Part shown: piece by piece, positions 40,101 through 45,130 of the stretch | How the letters are laid out: each line of letters begins with the position of its first letter | How positions within the stretch are numbered: position 1 is the stretch's first letter | Assembly: GCF_001279525.1 (NCBI RefSeq) | Contig: NZ_LGDY01000117.1 | Location: 1-64,000 of the forward strand | Direction of reading: 5' to 3' | Length of the DNA: 64,000 bases | Source of the DNA: Nocardia sp. NRRL S-836 | Lineage (GTDB): Bacteria > Actinomycetota > Actinomycetes > Mycobacteriales > Pseudonocardiaceae | The notes under the pieces: generated by a model | The model's database searches: none | What the model saw: the letters and a program-made list of their open reading frames with translations, nothing else | Told to the model about the DNA's origin: nothing | Position numbers and translations under genes: made by a program

Positions 40101-43100
40101 TGGTGCGGGAGGGTTTGAAGCGCGTCGCACTGCGCAAGTTCGAGGAGTTCGCGGACGCGAAGCCGGACGACCCCCTGCCTGGCTGGGTCGAGAAGGGCAA
40201 GCAGGGCACGGGGAACAGGGACGCCTGGTTCACCGGGACGCGGGTCGCCCTCTTCTTCCGGGAAGTGGTCACGGCACTCGGCGAGGACACCGCTTTCACA
40301 AGCGACGTCCACTCGCTCGACTTGCGGATCGACCACCAGGCGATGGTCACCGAGGTGGCGTCGAAGGCCCGCGCCGGTGCGGCGAAGTCGCTGGAGAGCA
40401 TCACATCCTCCCCGATGTGGGACATCGATCCCCAGGTGGTCAAGCAGGCGGTCGTCGATGCGCTGCCCGAGTTCAAGGTGAAGATCACCAAACAGCTGAA
40501 GGACACCAAGGAGCTCGACCTCGTCCACGCGAACTACCGCGAGGAGCTCACGCGGGAGATCGCCGCCAGCGTCGAGTCCTCGGTGACGGAGGCGTTGGGG
40601 CGGGTGGAGTTCACCCGGATCGCCCGTGCCGAGGTCGACGCCTTCATGAGGAGGATCCCCGAGATCGCCCTGCAGGCGGAGATCGGTTCGCTCATCGCGA
40701 CCGACCACCGTCGCAACAAGGTGGACTTCAACACGAGGACGGCCGACCAAGCGCCCTACCTCAACAGGTACGGCAGCTGGAAGGCCGAGCACGTCAGGAA
40801 CTACACGCAGCACAACGACCCCGCCGTGTTCGACCGGCACCGCGCGATCGGTGACACCCTGAACTCGAAGATCGCCGCGGAGTACGCGAAGCGCACGGAC
40901 ACCTCGGCGTACAACCTGCTGCGGACGTTGATCGACGGTGTCGACGCGGGCGTCGAGGGCCCCGAGGACCCGGACGGCCTGGCGCGCAAGTTCGACGAGA
41001 TCGTCAAGACGGACAGCAACAACCCGGGTCCGTACCGCAAGAGCACCAAGGCGAACCCGAACACTTTCGGCGAGCACGCGCAGATGGTGCTGAACCAGTT
41101 CCTCAAGCTGACGGAGAAGGACGACGACGACGAGCGGTTCGTGTCGCGGGAAGCCCTGGTCAAGGCGATCCTGTTCCACGACATGGAGAAGCTGAACTCC
41201 AAGAACCAGTACGGCGACGGCCAGGACCGGCACGACCGCGAGCCCGAGCACATCGGTGCGGTCAGCCAGATGAACCGGCACGAGGGCCTGTGGAGCAACG
41301 AGCGCGACTTCAGGGTCGCGCGGGCGATGGTGGACTCCGACCCGTTCGGGTACTACCTGCGCGACAAGGGCGGGGCGAGCGCGCAGACGACCTACGAGTT
41401 CATCAGGGATCTGGCGGAGAAGACCGGGAGGCCGGACGGCGGCCGGGCGACGGCGGCCGACGTGCTCGACTTCTTCCACGAGTTCCACCAGTACTACCAG
41501 GCGGACTTCTCCTCCTACACGGCGCACGCGGTGTTCGTCCACGAGATCAGCGACGAGGACAAGCCGGTCCAGAAGTTCGGCAGCACCGCCATCAAGGGTG
41601 TCCTCGATGCCGACGAGAAGACCGGGGAGCTGGTCCTCGTCGACAGCGGGCGCCGTTTCCTCTACACCGAGGAGAAGGAGAAGAAGTACGAGGAACTGCT
41701 CGCGTTGTTCAAGAACGCGCTGGACGCCGGCGAGGACACCACGTCCAGGTCCGGTGACGACGGTCGCGAGCTCGGGCCGCAGGACGTCTCGTCTCCCGCG
41801 GAAGCCGAGGAACGGCCGGAGCGCGACCTGCCCGCGTTGTTCGAGCAGGTCGCCCGCGAACTGGGTTTCACCGGGACCGAGCTGGAGATGCGCCTGTACC
41901 AGCCGGCCGCAGCGGTCCTGGAGCTGGGCATCGAGAATCCGCGCCTCCGCCAAACCGACGCGTACCAGCAGGTGAAGAACAACTTCACCGGCGTGTGCGG
42001 GGAAACCTCCAAGCAGCTGCGCCACATCTACTTCGACGGCGATGTGGAGCCCGGGTTCGGCTGGCCGGCGCTGCGGGAGGCGCTGGGGGTGACCGGAGAT
42101 GCCGCCATCAGGGTGCAGGGCGCCGCACACAGCTGGTTCGTCGAGAAGCGCGGCGACACCGCACACCTGTACCAGAGCTACCTCGGCAAGACGTCGCTGA
42201 CGCAGTCGCTGGCCAACCCGGTCACCTTGCCCGTCGCCGACCTGCTGAGGAAGCTCTCCGTGATCGCCGCACACAGGTCGGTCGGGACTGAGCCCCTGCC
42301 CGTCGAGGCGGAGCTCTTCGGTGGCGTCGGATTCGACACCAGGGACTTCGTCGAGGAGAAGCGCCTCCAGGTCGAGGTGACCCAGGAGCTCGCCGAGCCG
42401 CACCACCGGCGTGACCGGCTGCTCGACCTGCTGAAGGAGAACTCCGCGGGTTGGGACGAGCTGCGCCAGGGCGGAGAACGGAGCATGGGGCAGTGGATCG
42501 CTCGCCGCCACCCCGGACTCCACGTCGCCGAGCCGGTCCCGGCCGCCGGTGCTGTGCGCGGATCCGCGGACGGCGTCACCCAGCCGTCGCTCCCGGCGAA
42601 CGGGACCGAGCGGGCGACGCGGCACGAACCGGCGCTGGTGGCCACCGGACAGGTCGAGTCCGGTGCGGTGCTCCGGCCGGCGAACCTGGCGGACGACCTG
42701 CTGCCGGGGGTGCCCACCATGCCGGACACGGTGACCGTGGTGCTGCACGGTTCACCGGAGGGTCTCCGGCTCGGCAACCGGCTGGTGTACGCCGCGGAGC
42801 TCGCCGAGCACATCAGGGAAGTCGACGGCTGGTCCTTCGAGACGTCGTCGGTGCTGCTGGTGGTGTGCGACGAAGCGGGAGGCGGCACGTCGACGGCCGA
42901 GCAGCTCGCGATCGAGCTGGACCGGCCCGTGGTGGCGTCGGAGTCGGCCGTGTGGACCGCGGGTCCCGCCGGAGTCGGCACGGGTCAGCCGTTCGCGATG
43001 GCGTCCTCGCCGTTGCGGTTCGGCCCGGACGGCAGGCCGTTGGTGCCGAGGATCCCGCCGGACGGGCAGATGGTGCGCTTCACGCCGACCGACGATGGGG

Positions 43101-45130
43101 TGCAGCGGGAGGCTCTGGGGCCGCTGTACCCGGTGGGAGCGGACTACGACCCCTCGGTGGAGACGACGGCCTGGGCGGGGCCCAGGGTGACCGGCGAGGA
43201 GGAGGAACTGCTCAGCTCGCACCTGCAGGCGGAGCTCGGCCCGCTGATGGCGCACGTGGCGGAGGCCGCGGAGGCCGGGGCCGGCCACGAGCGGAACATC
43301 ACGCTGCGGGTCAACTCCTACCCCGGTGCGTTGAACTTCGTGCGCCGCGTCGGTGAGGTGAACACCGGACACGCGTGGGTGGAGATCGTCCTGCCGAACG
43401 GGAGGTCGGTGGCGCTCGGGTTCGGGCCCGCCACCCAGCAGGGTGTGCTGGTGCCCGGCGGTGTCCGGGTCGAGAACCACCCGGGGTTCCTCGGCATCGG
43501 CATGCGGGAGGAGCAGATCAGCGCGGACGAGCTGGACGCCGTGCTGCGGTACGCGTGGGACAACGCCACGCACACCTACAACCTGGCCACGTTCAACTGC
43601 ACGACCTTCGCCGCCGGGGTGTTCCGCGCGGCCACCGGTCAGTCGCTGTCGACCGGGGTGGCGATCGACGGACCCACGAGCGCCTACCTGGCGAGCCCCG
43701 GTCCGCGGGCGTGGGCGGCCGCTGCCGGTGCTGATCGCACGGGGGCCACGATGGTCGGGCACCACGCCATCAGGCAGAGCGATTTCGGCAACGGCGCGGT
43801 CAGCGAGAGCATCGTGCTGGCCGGTGACGCGCAGCGCCCGGTGCGCTCGGACGCGGAACTGGACGAGCTGCTGGACGTGCTGGAGACGAACGGCGGTGTG
43901 GACGAGCTCCAGGTCGTGCACGACCGCGTCGGTCCGGTCCCGGCCGAGTTCTACGGGTACCTGGAGGACCTGATCGCGTTCCTGCCGCCCGCGGACTCCT
44001 ACCGGATCACGGCCGACCGGGTCGCGCACGGAACCGGCGCACAGCGGTTGCAGGAGCTGGCGGACCGGCTCGCGGTGTACATCCACGCCCCGGACGGTGA
44101 CGTGCGGCCCGGACACGACATGCGCACCGGGCAGAGGATCCTGGAGGTCGGACCGACATCGGACGGACCGGGCAGGTGGAAGTACTTCAGCCCGGGAACG
44201 GCACCGCTGACGGCCGGCTACCGGCATCCGGCGCTGGCCTGGGAAGCGGCGGTGTCGCTCACCCTGCCGAAGTCCGCCGACCCGGACCTGGTGGTGCAGC
44301 GGGTGCCCGCCGGTGTCCACATCGGACCGGCCAGGCCGGCCGAGGTCGTCACCGAGATCCCCGCCGACCCGTACCGGCCGGTCCTGGTCGTCGGCCGGGC
44401 CGACGCCGACCAGGAGCAGGTTGCCCGGATGCTCCGCGGCATGGAGGCGCAGACCGCGTCGCTGAACCAGGGGGTCAGGTTCCGCGTGCGGGTCGTGCCG
44501 GGTGCCGCGGACTGGGCACCGGGCGCTGCCAGGGCGCTGGCGAACCGCCTCGGTCGCGCGGTCGAGACGCAAGCCGGCGTGGTCACCCGCGGTGCCGACG
44601 GGCAGCTGGGCGTCGCGGTGCTGGACGCGGCCGGCCGCTCCGCGTGGACGCCGTTGATCTCCGATTTCGAGGTGCACCCGGACCGCTCCGGCCGGCCGCC
44701 CGAGATCGGTGCTCCGACCGTGCAGCTCCCGGCGTTGCAGGGAGACGGCTTGATCCGGTCGCTGCGGGGCGCGCGGAGCACGCTGGTGCAGTTCACCCAG
44801 TCGGGGTTGTGGGTGCGCGGCCGCGGTTCAGAACCCGACGACCACGTGGTCCTCAACCTGACCGCCGACCGCGACGGGATGACGATCGTGCTCGGTGCGG
44901 CGGACACCGCCGTCTCCCGCGACGAGTACAACGCGCTGGCGGCCCTGCTGGAGACGGTGCCGGCGGCCAACCTCGGCAGGCCGAGGGTGGTGCTGGCGGG
45001 ATGGGTCGACCCGGCGGTGGCACGCGGGCAGTTCGAACGGGGACGCGTGCCGCTCGACAGGGTGTGGCTGCTGGACGAGCACGGGTCGCTGCGGTCGTTG
45101 CACCGGAGCGAACAACAGGACGTGGAGTGA
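25199..45130 (+). CDS. Giant multi-domain ESX-type effector (6,643 residues)
   Basis: GTG 25199 follows GGAGGAAAC; the frame is open for 19.9 kb without interruption. Residues 1-470 are helical with hydrophobic stretches, like WXG100-like/channel N-termini of actinomycete ESX toxins. A low-complexity PADGK-type linker follows. Domains seen in order: beta module plus zincin-like HEVLHYLGAPDE (1052-1063); coiled-coil repeats (1480-2210); edema-factor/ExoY-like cyclase (2281-2508); second beta module and zincin HELGHFLGLYDE (3241-3252); ADP-ribosyltransferase-like domain (R3418, E3476-R-E3478); two single-Cys modules (C3850; S4246 in copy two) flanking an OmpA-like segment; HD domain (H5293, H5327-D5328); papain-like C5600/H5644; a C5890 module; papain-like H6058/C6134. 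The organisation recalls MARTX toxins. Whether the domains are released and active is unknown. A TGATG overlap couples it to the next gene. Confidence 0.9.
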   Translation: MPIKVDRGDFGDLPPWARTLLEVLGVSWPAANQHKFRRLADEYDLVTRQLTKLPDEVENVARGIDRNLGMPGASEGFRSSMSSLVGGDSSVVDKMIATSNGIGENLRTMARQTEYAKFSALGQLFLLAYEVAMEYAMAAFTGGASLANLTWQYAATRNYLTILFKMLVRAIVFEVSIGTSGGMIIDAVVQRIQQEKDEWDHETTKSTLISSLIGGVIGGGVGELGENLGRKLGGLLGKDFGKIATDDLLRSVKDMKLPGGISDEMSDRWLNDVGRLLTDRAGTQLRDPDWAFTRQLTQNFTRDVADRFETAFGDSLGKDVARELGETYARSFAENWSRHGLTDPDLFKNELRSVLAPHADGLGDNVARTLTDDLPDVLLRNVNDHLGGNRTAEAVAFGTTFLFEGASGSMTQPILDGISGESTSAEEYAMGFVAGVIGGAVSERLEGIGEMGLDAAVTSMKDKLGNVFGHMPDLAGPTGATVAPPAFSDSAPPPAYNPAGTETKPTPDGKAPTDGKVPADGKVPADGRPAPDSKTTPPADQKSPSESRPSPTENKSTSDSKAGVPAKGGEGQKTVGGGTTPESKPATGSTPPPVKTVSSAQPPVAAQPAETSDTTATTGASETTRVPEAVSTVSGDGESQYLDVDGDSRDSAPSPAPVRTASGEPEAGPVTGQDPVSGEEAAAAPPVTAAVWQDDRLADDSEVDETELQYLDVGPVRRPDVPHAVRPALEQLHDDLVQALPGVNPENLAEIENAAADVLAARDVLTATSASSSLRGKTFTVRTPRGARQVEVRPSRGPEAEPAPAVEQDLRFTVTVLGQGTTASRSDDERLRTRPAPLRTVAADGPAEQPTTAAEVPGTSTQAAVRGNGAPPPLTPPTPESHRGKDVSTDESWRHDPARTADWFAPSDPVAPEAWQDRRAHAHVRVVNTAVADVMTRSALTKIESYTGLIRYDLRRIEVAQHRFVQDYTIKVHLRSGSGVEPGAAEQVARNATAGVSSLLNRGFRLPSGDQFHVSLEFTTDPAEAHTSVEVAAGATDQLHWNPAASPEELAHEVLHYLGAPDEHQDSLRVFQRHATSSGVHLDDGGMMGDDLHGSEPGLRPRHLWLVERTAHSQVMVPDTRLEPPGPATVPPPPGWTPSASTAPDTQPAQPWSDGEVEGAARPTPASTMPGVFPTGESVHAGLRPPQAHRPNLDGVGLVESVLRSAAFQRTPVPHAAPVVGSDAVKSTVDRILADVRQNPQNHDHAGLNPNALSAWVASRVDADTLAKFHLDLEPDPGAPSTDAKVRQWRDNLANDLANGSSRRWDVVNAGLDANGMTAGDVEVLDHVTRSVKENGAMPTSADLIAKGVETPSWNDSQVGRHLPDTVARALDVQLVVENDGVQIFHGSPFSPRVRISSHNGTFSALGGTTPQEVRTGFDAWLSARSAEEVNQVVVDLGRGGQNPELLAVAQNMLLVKRATEHPGGPQGYLKDLLDQRVKLEQRIEDTRSRSTWKPEVLRFKTDRENEARIAEDVKRDIDLLGNIDSQIGTLQAAPAIGLIHALETRVGGPTADGLPTLGQDARRQLEEHVAAQIAAAGNAGFDTTRMEDLRTRLLNETDARTAMAQISRNGLEGLTTQVGKAEQILRDYRAGKDDHTGFNGLMNRLFGSGEDYRDFDFTGQIADAEALVKQSRLHLEIANDPAYRNRVEKALNVHAIQQRLDGLLQRGEAAKARNEEREAAARAQARQEQDARDAQLRREVQEHTAFKASLFGKSDAELRDLAEQYHDDGDRSFEIEQMLRNQEIARKEGGVGRHLQDLQGDIQRIQSQINDLKHISDALPDAFKTELMRTEQAQRRREQENLRTEGMRLTTELRSLQHDRNDALTAYALNLPSDPDAPGWRQVSPQDVENLERHVADLVDNARAAGQPTPELEALYERIQRIRLLDTGEVQPHRPDDAAAPALSEADGEAAGEVQPEQSQPDAQAAGRQDPQAAVPERPRGPFMQDPASRPAVPDVDLVVPGGFGPLKEGTPPQAFAASLYGLDIATLREMRQDPSYGGNRERVAAIQHALDISRHAIGGPQAYDALLRSARQGLADAEAANGRWEASNLVSDALKTASMLHEQEVRREQARRDIQWHRKRVEQLTNDREASLTAYALQQPADPDSYGWRQFGDADITAVRNHLDQQIRHARAGGHDIAHLEALRNFTREVQEARQRTGVDTRTVGPDAATDVRTRPAPPAPGTPRGGSETRPTPVVDGPDLGKPFGHGLFEALEQGVTLAPRPPHLRDGEWTSPAPADGLPLTREQISDELGIPVENQRRLQWLADWLNVVLDVRPTNPDSVRWLENGAVPKPKDIKAKSISAVDVHLGAARDDIGLVGFFDPTLPADLAELSESDQRKVTARFHNRREEFTVLADEMAELERQGRYQVRGGVVRAWSDGEFKPVTGDHDIFHIRHIDDGEPLDEADYNAVLDMLLRRGTGVQHGAHLYWTPEGAFQHKIFTDIVRRHQADAEDAEPLVRFDPGQPPRLVYADPLPDNAPAAVPTEPAGERLGSAQDLVAGAEADLRNGGGDDPQRLGDELAGRRTRSASGRPRLFGGAEQDMVSVLDLPPFLAQGTALGSARVTRVGGTAAVRGELGRLLPGAGADRLDAIERALRDDVESALSGQHFAVLDGQRWRDVEVRAQVRGGKITTQPGTAGASHSAELDVEFTVRLDGDLTDHPVDGRILAEVPADLIGLTPPASAGGTPDPDAASVLQHPEAVAGASAHLRTAAAPRFPAEADAAAPPRRDSPLRFPDLLGAYHRDTAGLDRLRLSDAEFRTAVAEFSHLVGAGDLVPRTPELGDARALLDAALAETSDRELSRQVRAFANDALLLSSLVPVRNGAELRLLTTDRLRDALTGVAGVLHRGGNPFTDEASPWMGVGHRRTDPLPVRLVELGLLDVPPAVRVAVRQDPVFQDLLAKPDVLADVLFAVPATTEDAVEQAFVTAVEARTGASPASILSRLAHGTTDELAAELKNADTGWRQEHDVDPDAARDLAARWTRAMRDHTGSDGAQQAALLLLNAPAPTDPEVLRQVGGTPRPTARPAGDWAPDSARREWWRAADPAVAPDHRIANPVSLRDIGEEHRTGPATVVSSEDSGFTRARRPWRGTIGYDLRPIEVTREDGSTVPVRLHTVRLQLEHAGRAQPDLTEYGNRVRAAADRYFNQGYRLPTGEQLLVDVELTDRPDAHGTVHVTDPGTLVDQTRWPADATDVQLAHELGHFLGLYDEYFVRGDEAPVFQHRDGAGRVATGAGLMTATASSSADVVLEPRNLQLLRDRADALVGADPRPAPRPARADRPGPGFLATDQDVRDFRADPEMAFYLDQAATIRSEHPHLASTGEAELAAVYAYTHSYSGKIEEHLRNGAHPDLAPLTRLLSSAITRIPTRYTGTVTRTMNAVPEGTFVVGERYTDHGIFRGSQGGPTIGEPRPVIVTALVHDGAVIMSASRFGSEREVVLPPLTEFDVIDVREDGGKKRVTLRQAEPTPTRITPPFTQPIGQLTTRTDFGDRMDDEAALRHLVADAAEKPSALSTGDTRAFPVARERVVRQLGFQKPVEHPEHPGEPAVVEFVAWRSAAQLDAYVREQLVTEHAGLLGGSGEGNVSFVVTTGKARLVDRPGTGSVPMLPPGTTLRVTSVDRADDWTGRTTVHLTDARDADVATAALDAPRPPRMPSEDTEQAGAVAEAGEQPMTAEEPHGSTVETSAALSVFDVLVPTTAAPAAEGALAQEISDLATSVLDNAEHFGKQTGVWLVDPAVDALTLERQRSAVLGLVADRRFFTVVAHAGQDGEPRFAGRPITAQVMSALLVRLHDRGVWSPGKPLRFVSCGLGSTNAFSYVPAVLRAVHVARGVRAEAYAASTSVWSVPDRRNPAGPAALVVAGQVGFLASGAPAITGDGSWLHFRIDAAGEVAAPTRHSAHLRSGSGTPVFTELSGIGVLLPRSAGLIKESDPDAVPFGPHPVRPGGEVVASTQVRFSSGATVTELTTVLAPLVARAVELHGNGRDVDVRVEGRLGNNPVHSRALQQGRARVQAVVDHLRAELDVRRGETVDVGGPEPAGPGRRVLERPGTREFRTRRTVDVSVVDHGELVDGTGSISISGSVAEDTSSLEAEAASSVDGAASSVDDVTELAVLVLDGTEPIGDGDGVWLVDPAEDQDATARQRAAVRDLAADRRFFTVAVNATVNGELQFAGRQITPEVMTAVLVQLHKWGEWSPGRPLRFASSGLGTGHSAGYVPAVLRGLHAELGVRAEAYAADTAVWSMPDRRNPSAKATLVVAKQVGVRGNGTPAVTDDGHWLHYAFAADSSDVAAPTSHRAHVTGATESPSYTELIGISVLNKPSARLIKESIPDAIPFSAPLRLEEAGDHVVNGRPVRDVRRGSVVPRQVFNDQQRAQLGRQGVKVIVVSNDTPVGNALDAIRTSLPTEAPREHARIAGELDAFKTGDRVAVDLHAIGSAAGIQIHVLHQNGSWTSHGPVTGRPVHIVASEVDGVPQYLATEVDVQIGRAGIRYPGPTTQTWGNDKHLAHRGLFEVETIAGEHFVRLYTAVANPAAIGSKHKDVRQDDNGDVTLTSGDAPEFWVNAGRPLRAIQWVAKYQREWAHNPEMKPVLRSYLLPLENYYALTDNTKIEGDPVATAAGDLTTNVDQTADVNQFGVRGRDWKSLLRDVRPGSLVTYASDRSAGYPLQEWAGRQEHLSDLYTRLGIPVDFDPVALGHRNDPWFEWSKGQNETEWRFSGFRNKPEVLRQLAIDLRSHLVMWTRDDPNPENRAAAPLADPAFDSIPGQARTGTRKELTEAQKVAGLNRFINTCGPPSQNLDQINRVVEASVTTILDRTVAPGTVIPLGKGQPIKVIKDAMNASLDRVKKDITNAINLAVRSPEAKGSPEPVDEAGLKYLIANGGPRGSFADAVLADVMVSAAMSTAVDPRFAMIAKAGGAGEPVPGLEPLVREGLKRVALRKFEEFADAKPDDPLPGWVEKGKQGTGNRDAWFTGTRVALFFREVVTALGEDTAFTSDVHSLDLRIDHQAMVTEVASKARAGAAKSLESITSSPMWDIDPQVVKQAVVDALPEFKVKITKQLKDTKELDLVHANYREELTREIAASVESSVTEALGRVEFTRIARAEVDAFMRRIPEIALQAEIGSLIATDHRRNKVDFNTRTADQAPYLNRYGSWKAEHVRNYTQHNDPAVFDRHRAIGDTLNSKIAAEYAKRTDTSAYNLLRTLIDGVDAGVEGPEDPDGLARKFDEIVKTDSNNPGPYRKSTKANPNTFGEHAQMVLNQFLKLTEKDDDDERFVSREALVKAILFHDMEKLNSKNQYGDGQDRHDREPEHIGAVSQMNRHEGLWSNERDFRVARAMVDSDPFGYYLRDKGGASAQTTYEFIRDLAEKTGRPDGGRATAADVLDFFHEFHQYYQADFSSYTAHAVFVHEISDEDKPVQKFGSTAIKGVLDADEKTGELVLVDSGRRFLYTEEKEKKYEELLALFKNALDAGEDTTSRSGDDGRELGPQDVSSPAEAEERPERDLPALFEQVARELGFTGTELEMRLYQPAAAVLELGIENPRLRQTDAYQQVKNNFTGVCGETSKQLRHIYFDGDVEPGFGWPALREALGVTGDAAIRVQGAAHSWFVEKRGDTAHLYQSYLGKTSLTQSLANPVTLPVADLLRKLSVIAAHRSVGTEPLPVEAELFGGVGFDTRDFVEEKRLQVEVTQELAEPHHRRDRLLDLLKENSAGWDELRQGGERSMGQWIARRHPGLHVAEPVPAAGAVRGSADGVTQPSLPANGTERATRHEPALVATGQVESGAVLRPANLADDLLPGVPTMPDTVTVVLHGSPEGLRLGNRLVYAAELAEHIREVDGWSFETSSVLLVVCDEAGGGTSTAEQLAIELDRPVVASESAVWTAGPAGVGTGQPFAMASSPLRFGPDGRPLVPRIPPDGQMVRFTPTDDGVQREALGPLYPVGADYDPSVETTAWAGPRVTGEEEELLSSHLQAELGPLMAHVAEAAEAGAGHERNITLRVNSYPGALNFVRRVGEVNTGHAWVEIVLPNGRSVALGFGPATQQGVLVPGGVRVENHPGFLGIGMREEQISADELDAVLRYAWDNATHTYNLATFNCTTFAAGVFRAATGQSLSTGVAIDGPTSAYLASPGPRAWAAAAGADRTGATMVGHHAIRQSDFGNGAVSESIVLAGDAQRPVRSDAELDELLDVLETNGGVDELQVVHDRVGPVPAEFYGYLEDLIAFLPPADSYRITADRVAHGTGAQRLQELADRLAVYIHAPDGDVRPGHDMRTGQRILEVGPTSDGPGRWKYFSPGTAPLTAGYRHPALAWEAAVSLTLPKSADPDLVVQRVPAGVHIGPARPAEVVTEIPADPYRPVLVVGRADADQEQVARMLRGMEAQTASLNQGVRFRVRVVPGAADWAPGAARALANRLGRAVETQAGVVTRGADGQLGVAVLDAAGRSAWTPLISDFEVHPDRSGRPPEIGAPTVQLPALQGDGLIRSLRGARSTLVQFTQSGLWVRGRGSEPDDHVVLNLTADRDGMTIVLGAADTAVSRDEYNALAALLETVPAANLGRPRVVLAGWVDPAVARGQFERGRVPLDRVWLLDEHGSLRSLHRSEQQDVE
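26720..26779 (+). repeat. Short tandem repeat in the giant effector linker
   Basis: About three copies of an 18-bp unit (GACGGCAAGGTTCCCGCC and variants) encoding DGKVPA, in the disordered linker after the N-terminal secretion-like region. Confidence 0.8.
28010..28520 (+). other. Zincin-like metallopeptidase module 1 of the giant effector
   Basis: Residues about 938-1107. H1052-E-V-L-H1056 followed by YLG and APDE gives HExxHxxGxxD, with a downstream Met-containing turn (GGMMGDD), as in metzincin-type zinc peptidases with Asp as third ligand. A beta module (27360-27810) precedes it; the same pair recurs at 32.9-35.1 kb. Confidence 0.6.
29600..31830 (+). other. Coiled-coil region with an internal duplication
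   Basis: Long charged helices rich in Glu, Arg and Gln. Two units share ASLYGLD/ASLFGKS starts and the pair LTAYALNLPSDPDAPGWRQ and LTAYALQQPADPDSYGWRQ. It is probably a spacer or scaffold between the first zincin and the cyclase-like domain. Confidence 0.6.
32040..32720 (+). other. Edema factor / ExoY-like nucleotidyl cyclase domain
   Basis: Residues about 2281-2508 follow the order of conserved blocks in anthrax edema factor and ExoY: VRPTNPDSV (R2317, as in FRPVN), KPKDIKAKS (K2334 and K2341, like the two catalytic-site Lys), VGFFDP (like AGYIPFDQ), FKPVTGDHDIFHI (D2430 and D2432, like the metal-binding Asp pair in LTADYDLFAL) and QHGAH (H2466, like NHGTE). The position of the edema factor catalytic His351 appears as Lys2339. 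Alignment was by eye. Confidence 0.6.
34580..35100 (+). other. Zincin-like metallopeptidase module 2 of the giant effector
   Basis: H3241-E-L-G-H3245 with FLG and LYDE (D3251) and a Met-turn-like GAGLMTA. Sequence around it (GYDLRPIEV, FNQGYRLPTGEQL) parallels module 1 (RYDLRRIEV, LNRGFRLPSGDQF), so the two arose by internal duplication. Here the HELGHFLG form is closer to canonical. Confidence 0.65.
35260..35720 (+). other. ADP-ribosyltransferase-like domain (R / ExE)
   Basis: Residues about 3355-3508. YTHSYSGKIEEHLRNG resembles the helix at the start of ART toxins. TGTVTRT gives the first-strand Arg (R3418). EREVVLPPLTEFDVID gives E3476-x-E3478, the ExE form of Arg-specific transferases. 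The central STS element is not clear (HGIFRGSQGG). A weaker ART-like stretch without the Glu follows at about 35770-36260. Confidence 0.55.
36400..38320 (+). other. Two single-Cys modules separated by an OmpA-like segment
   Basis: Both modules share GVWLVDPA, DRRFFTV, PLRF and VWSxPDRRNP. The first has RFVSCGLGS (C3850); the second has RFASSGLGT (S4246), losing the only conserved Cys. This resembles the actinomycete 'lonely Cys' modules. Between them residues around 37160-37520 (VRFSSGATVTEL, VRVEGRLGNNP) look like a degenerate OmpA-family domain. Confidence 0.5.
40790..41700 (+). other. HD-type metal-dependent hydrolase-like domain
   Basis: FGEHAQMVLNQF (H5293) and KAILFHDMEKL (H5327-D5328), then EHIGAVSQM, give the H...HD pattern of HD phosphohydrolases within an all-helical stretch. 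The fourth ligand was not assigned. The substrate is unknown; nucleotides or cyclic nucleotides are typical for the superfamily. Confidence 0.5.
41830..42290 (+). other. Papain/transglutaminase-like module 1
   Basis: NFTGVCGETSKQLRHIY (C5600) starting a helix, then GAAHSWFVEKRGDTAHLYQSY (H5644 and a following Asp), the Cys-His-Asp order of papain-like and deamidase toxins. By eye it resembles secreted deamidase/peptidase domains; activity is not established. Confidence 0.5.
43180..43700 (+). other. Permuted papain-like module 2
   Basis: TGHAWVEIVLPNG (H6058) comes before YNLATFNCTTFAAGVF (C6134). His before Cys with the Cys at the head of a helix is the permuted papain (LRAT/NlpC-related) arrangement. 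It lies near the C-terminus, the usual place of the toxic tip in secreted polymorphic toxins. Confidence 0.5.

Noticed and set aside
34133..42748. Very long minus-strand open frame (about 2,870 codons) opposite the giant effector gene
   Set aside because: It is composed of Arg, Pro, His and Gly-rich sequence typical of the antisense of high-GC coding DNA, has no motif or ribosome-binding site, and the plus strand carries clear domains. Similar shadows at 29369-33919, 6202-9516, 10766-14920 and 54571-58059 were dropped for the same reason.
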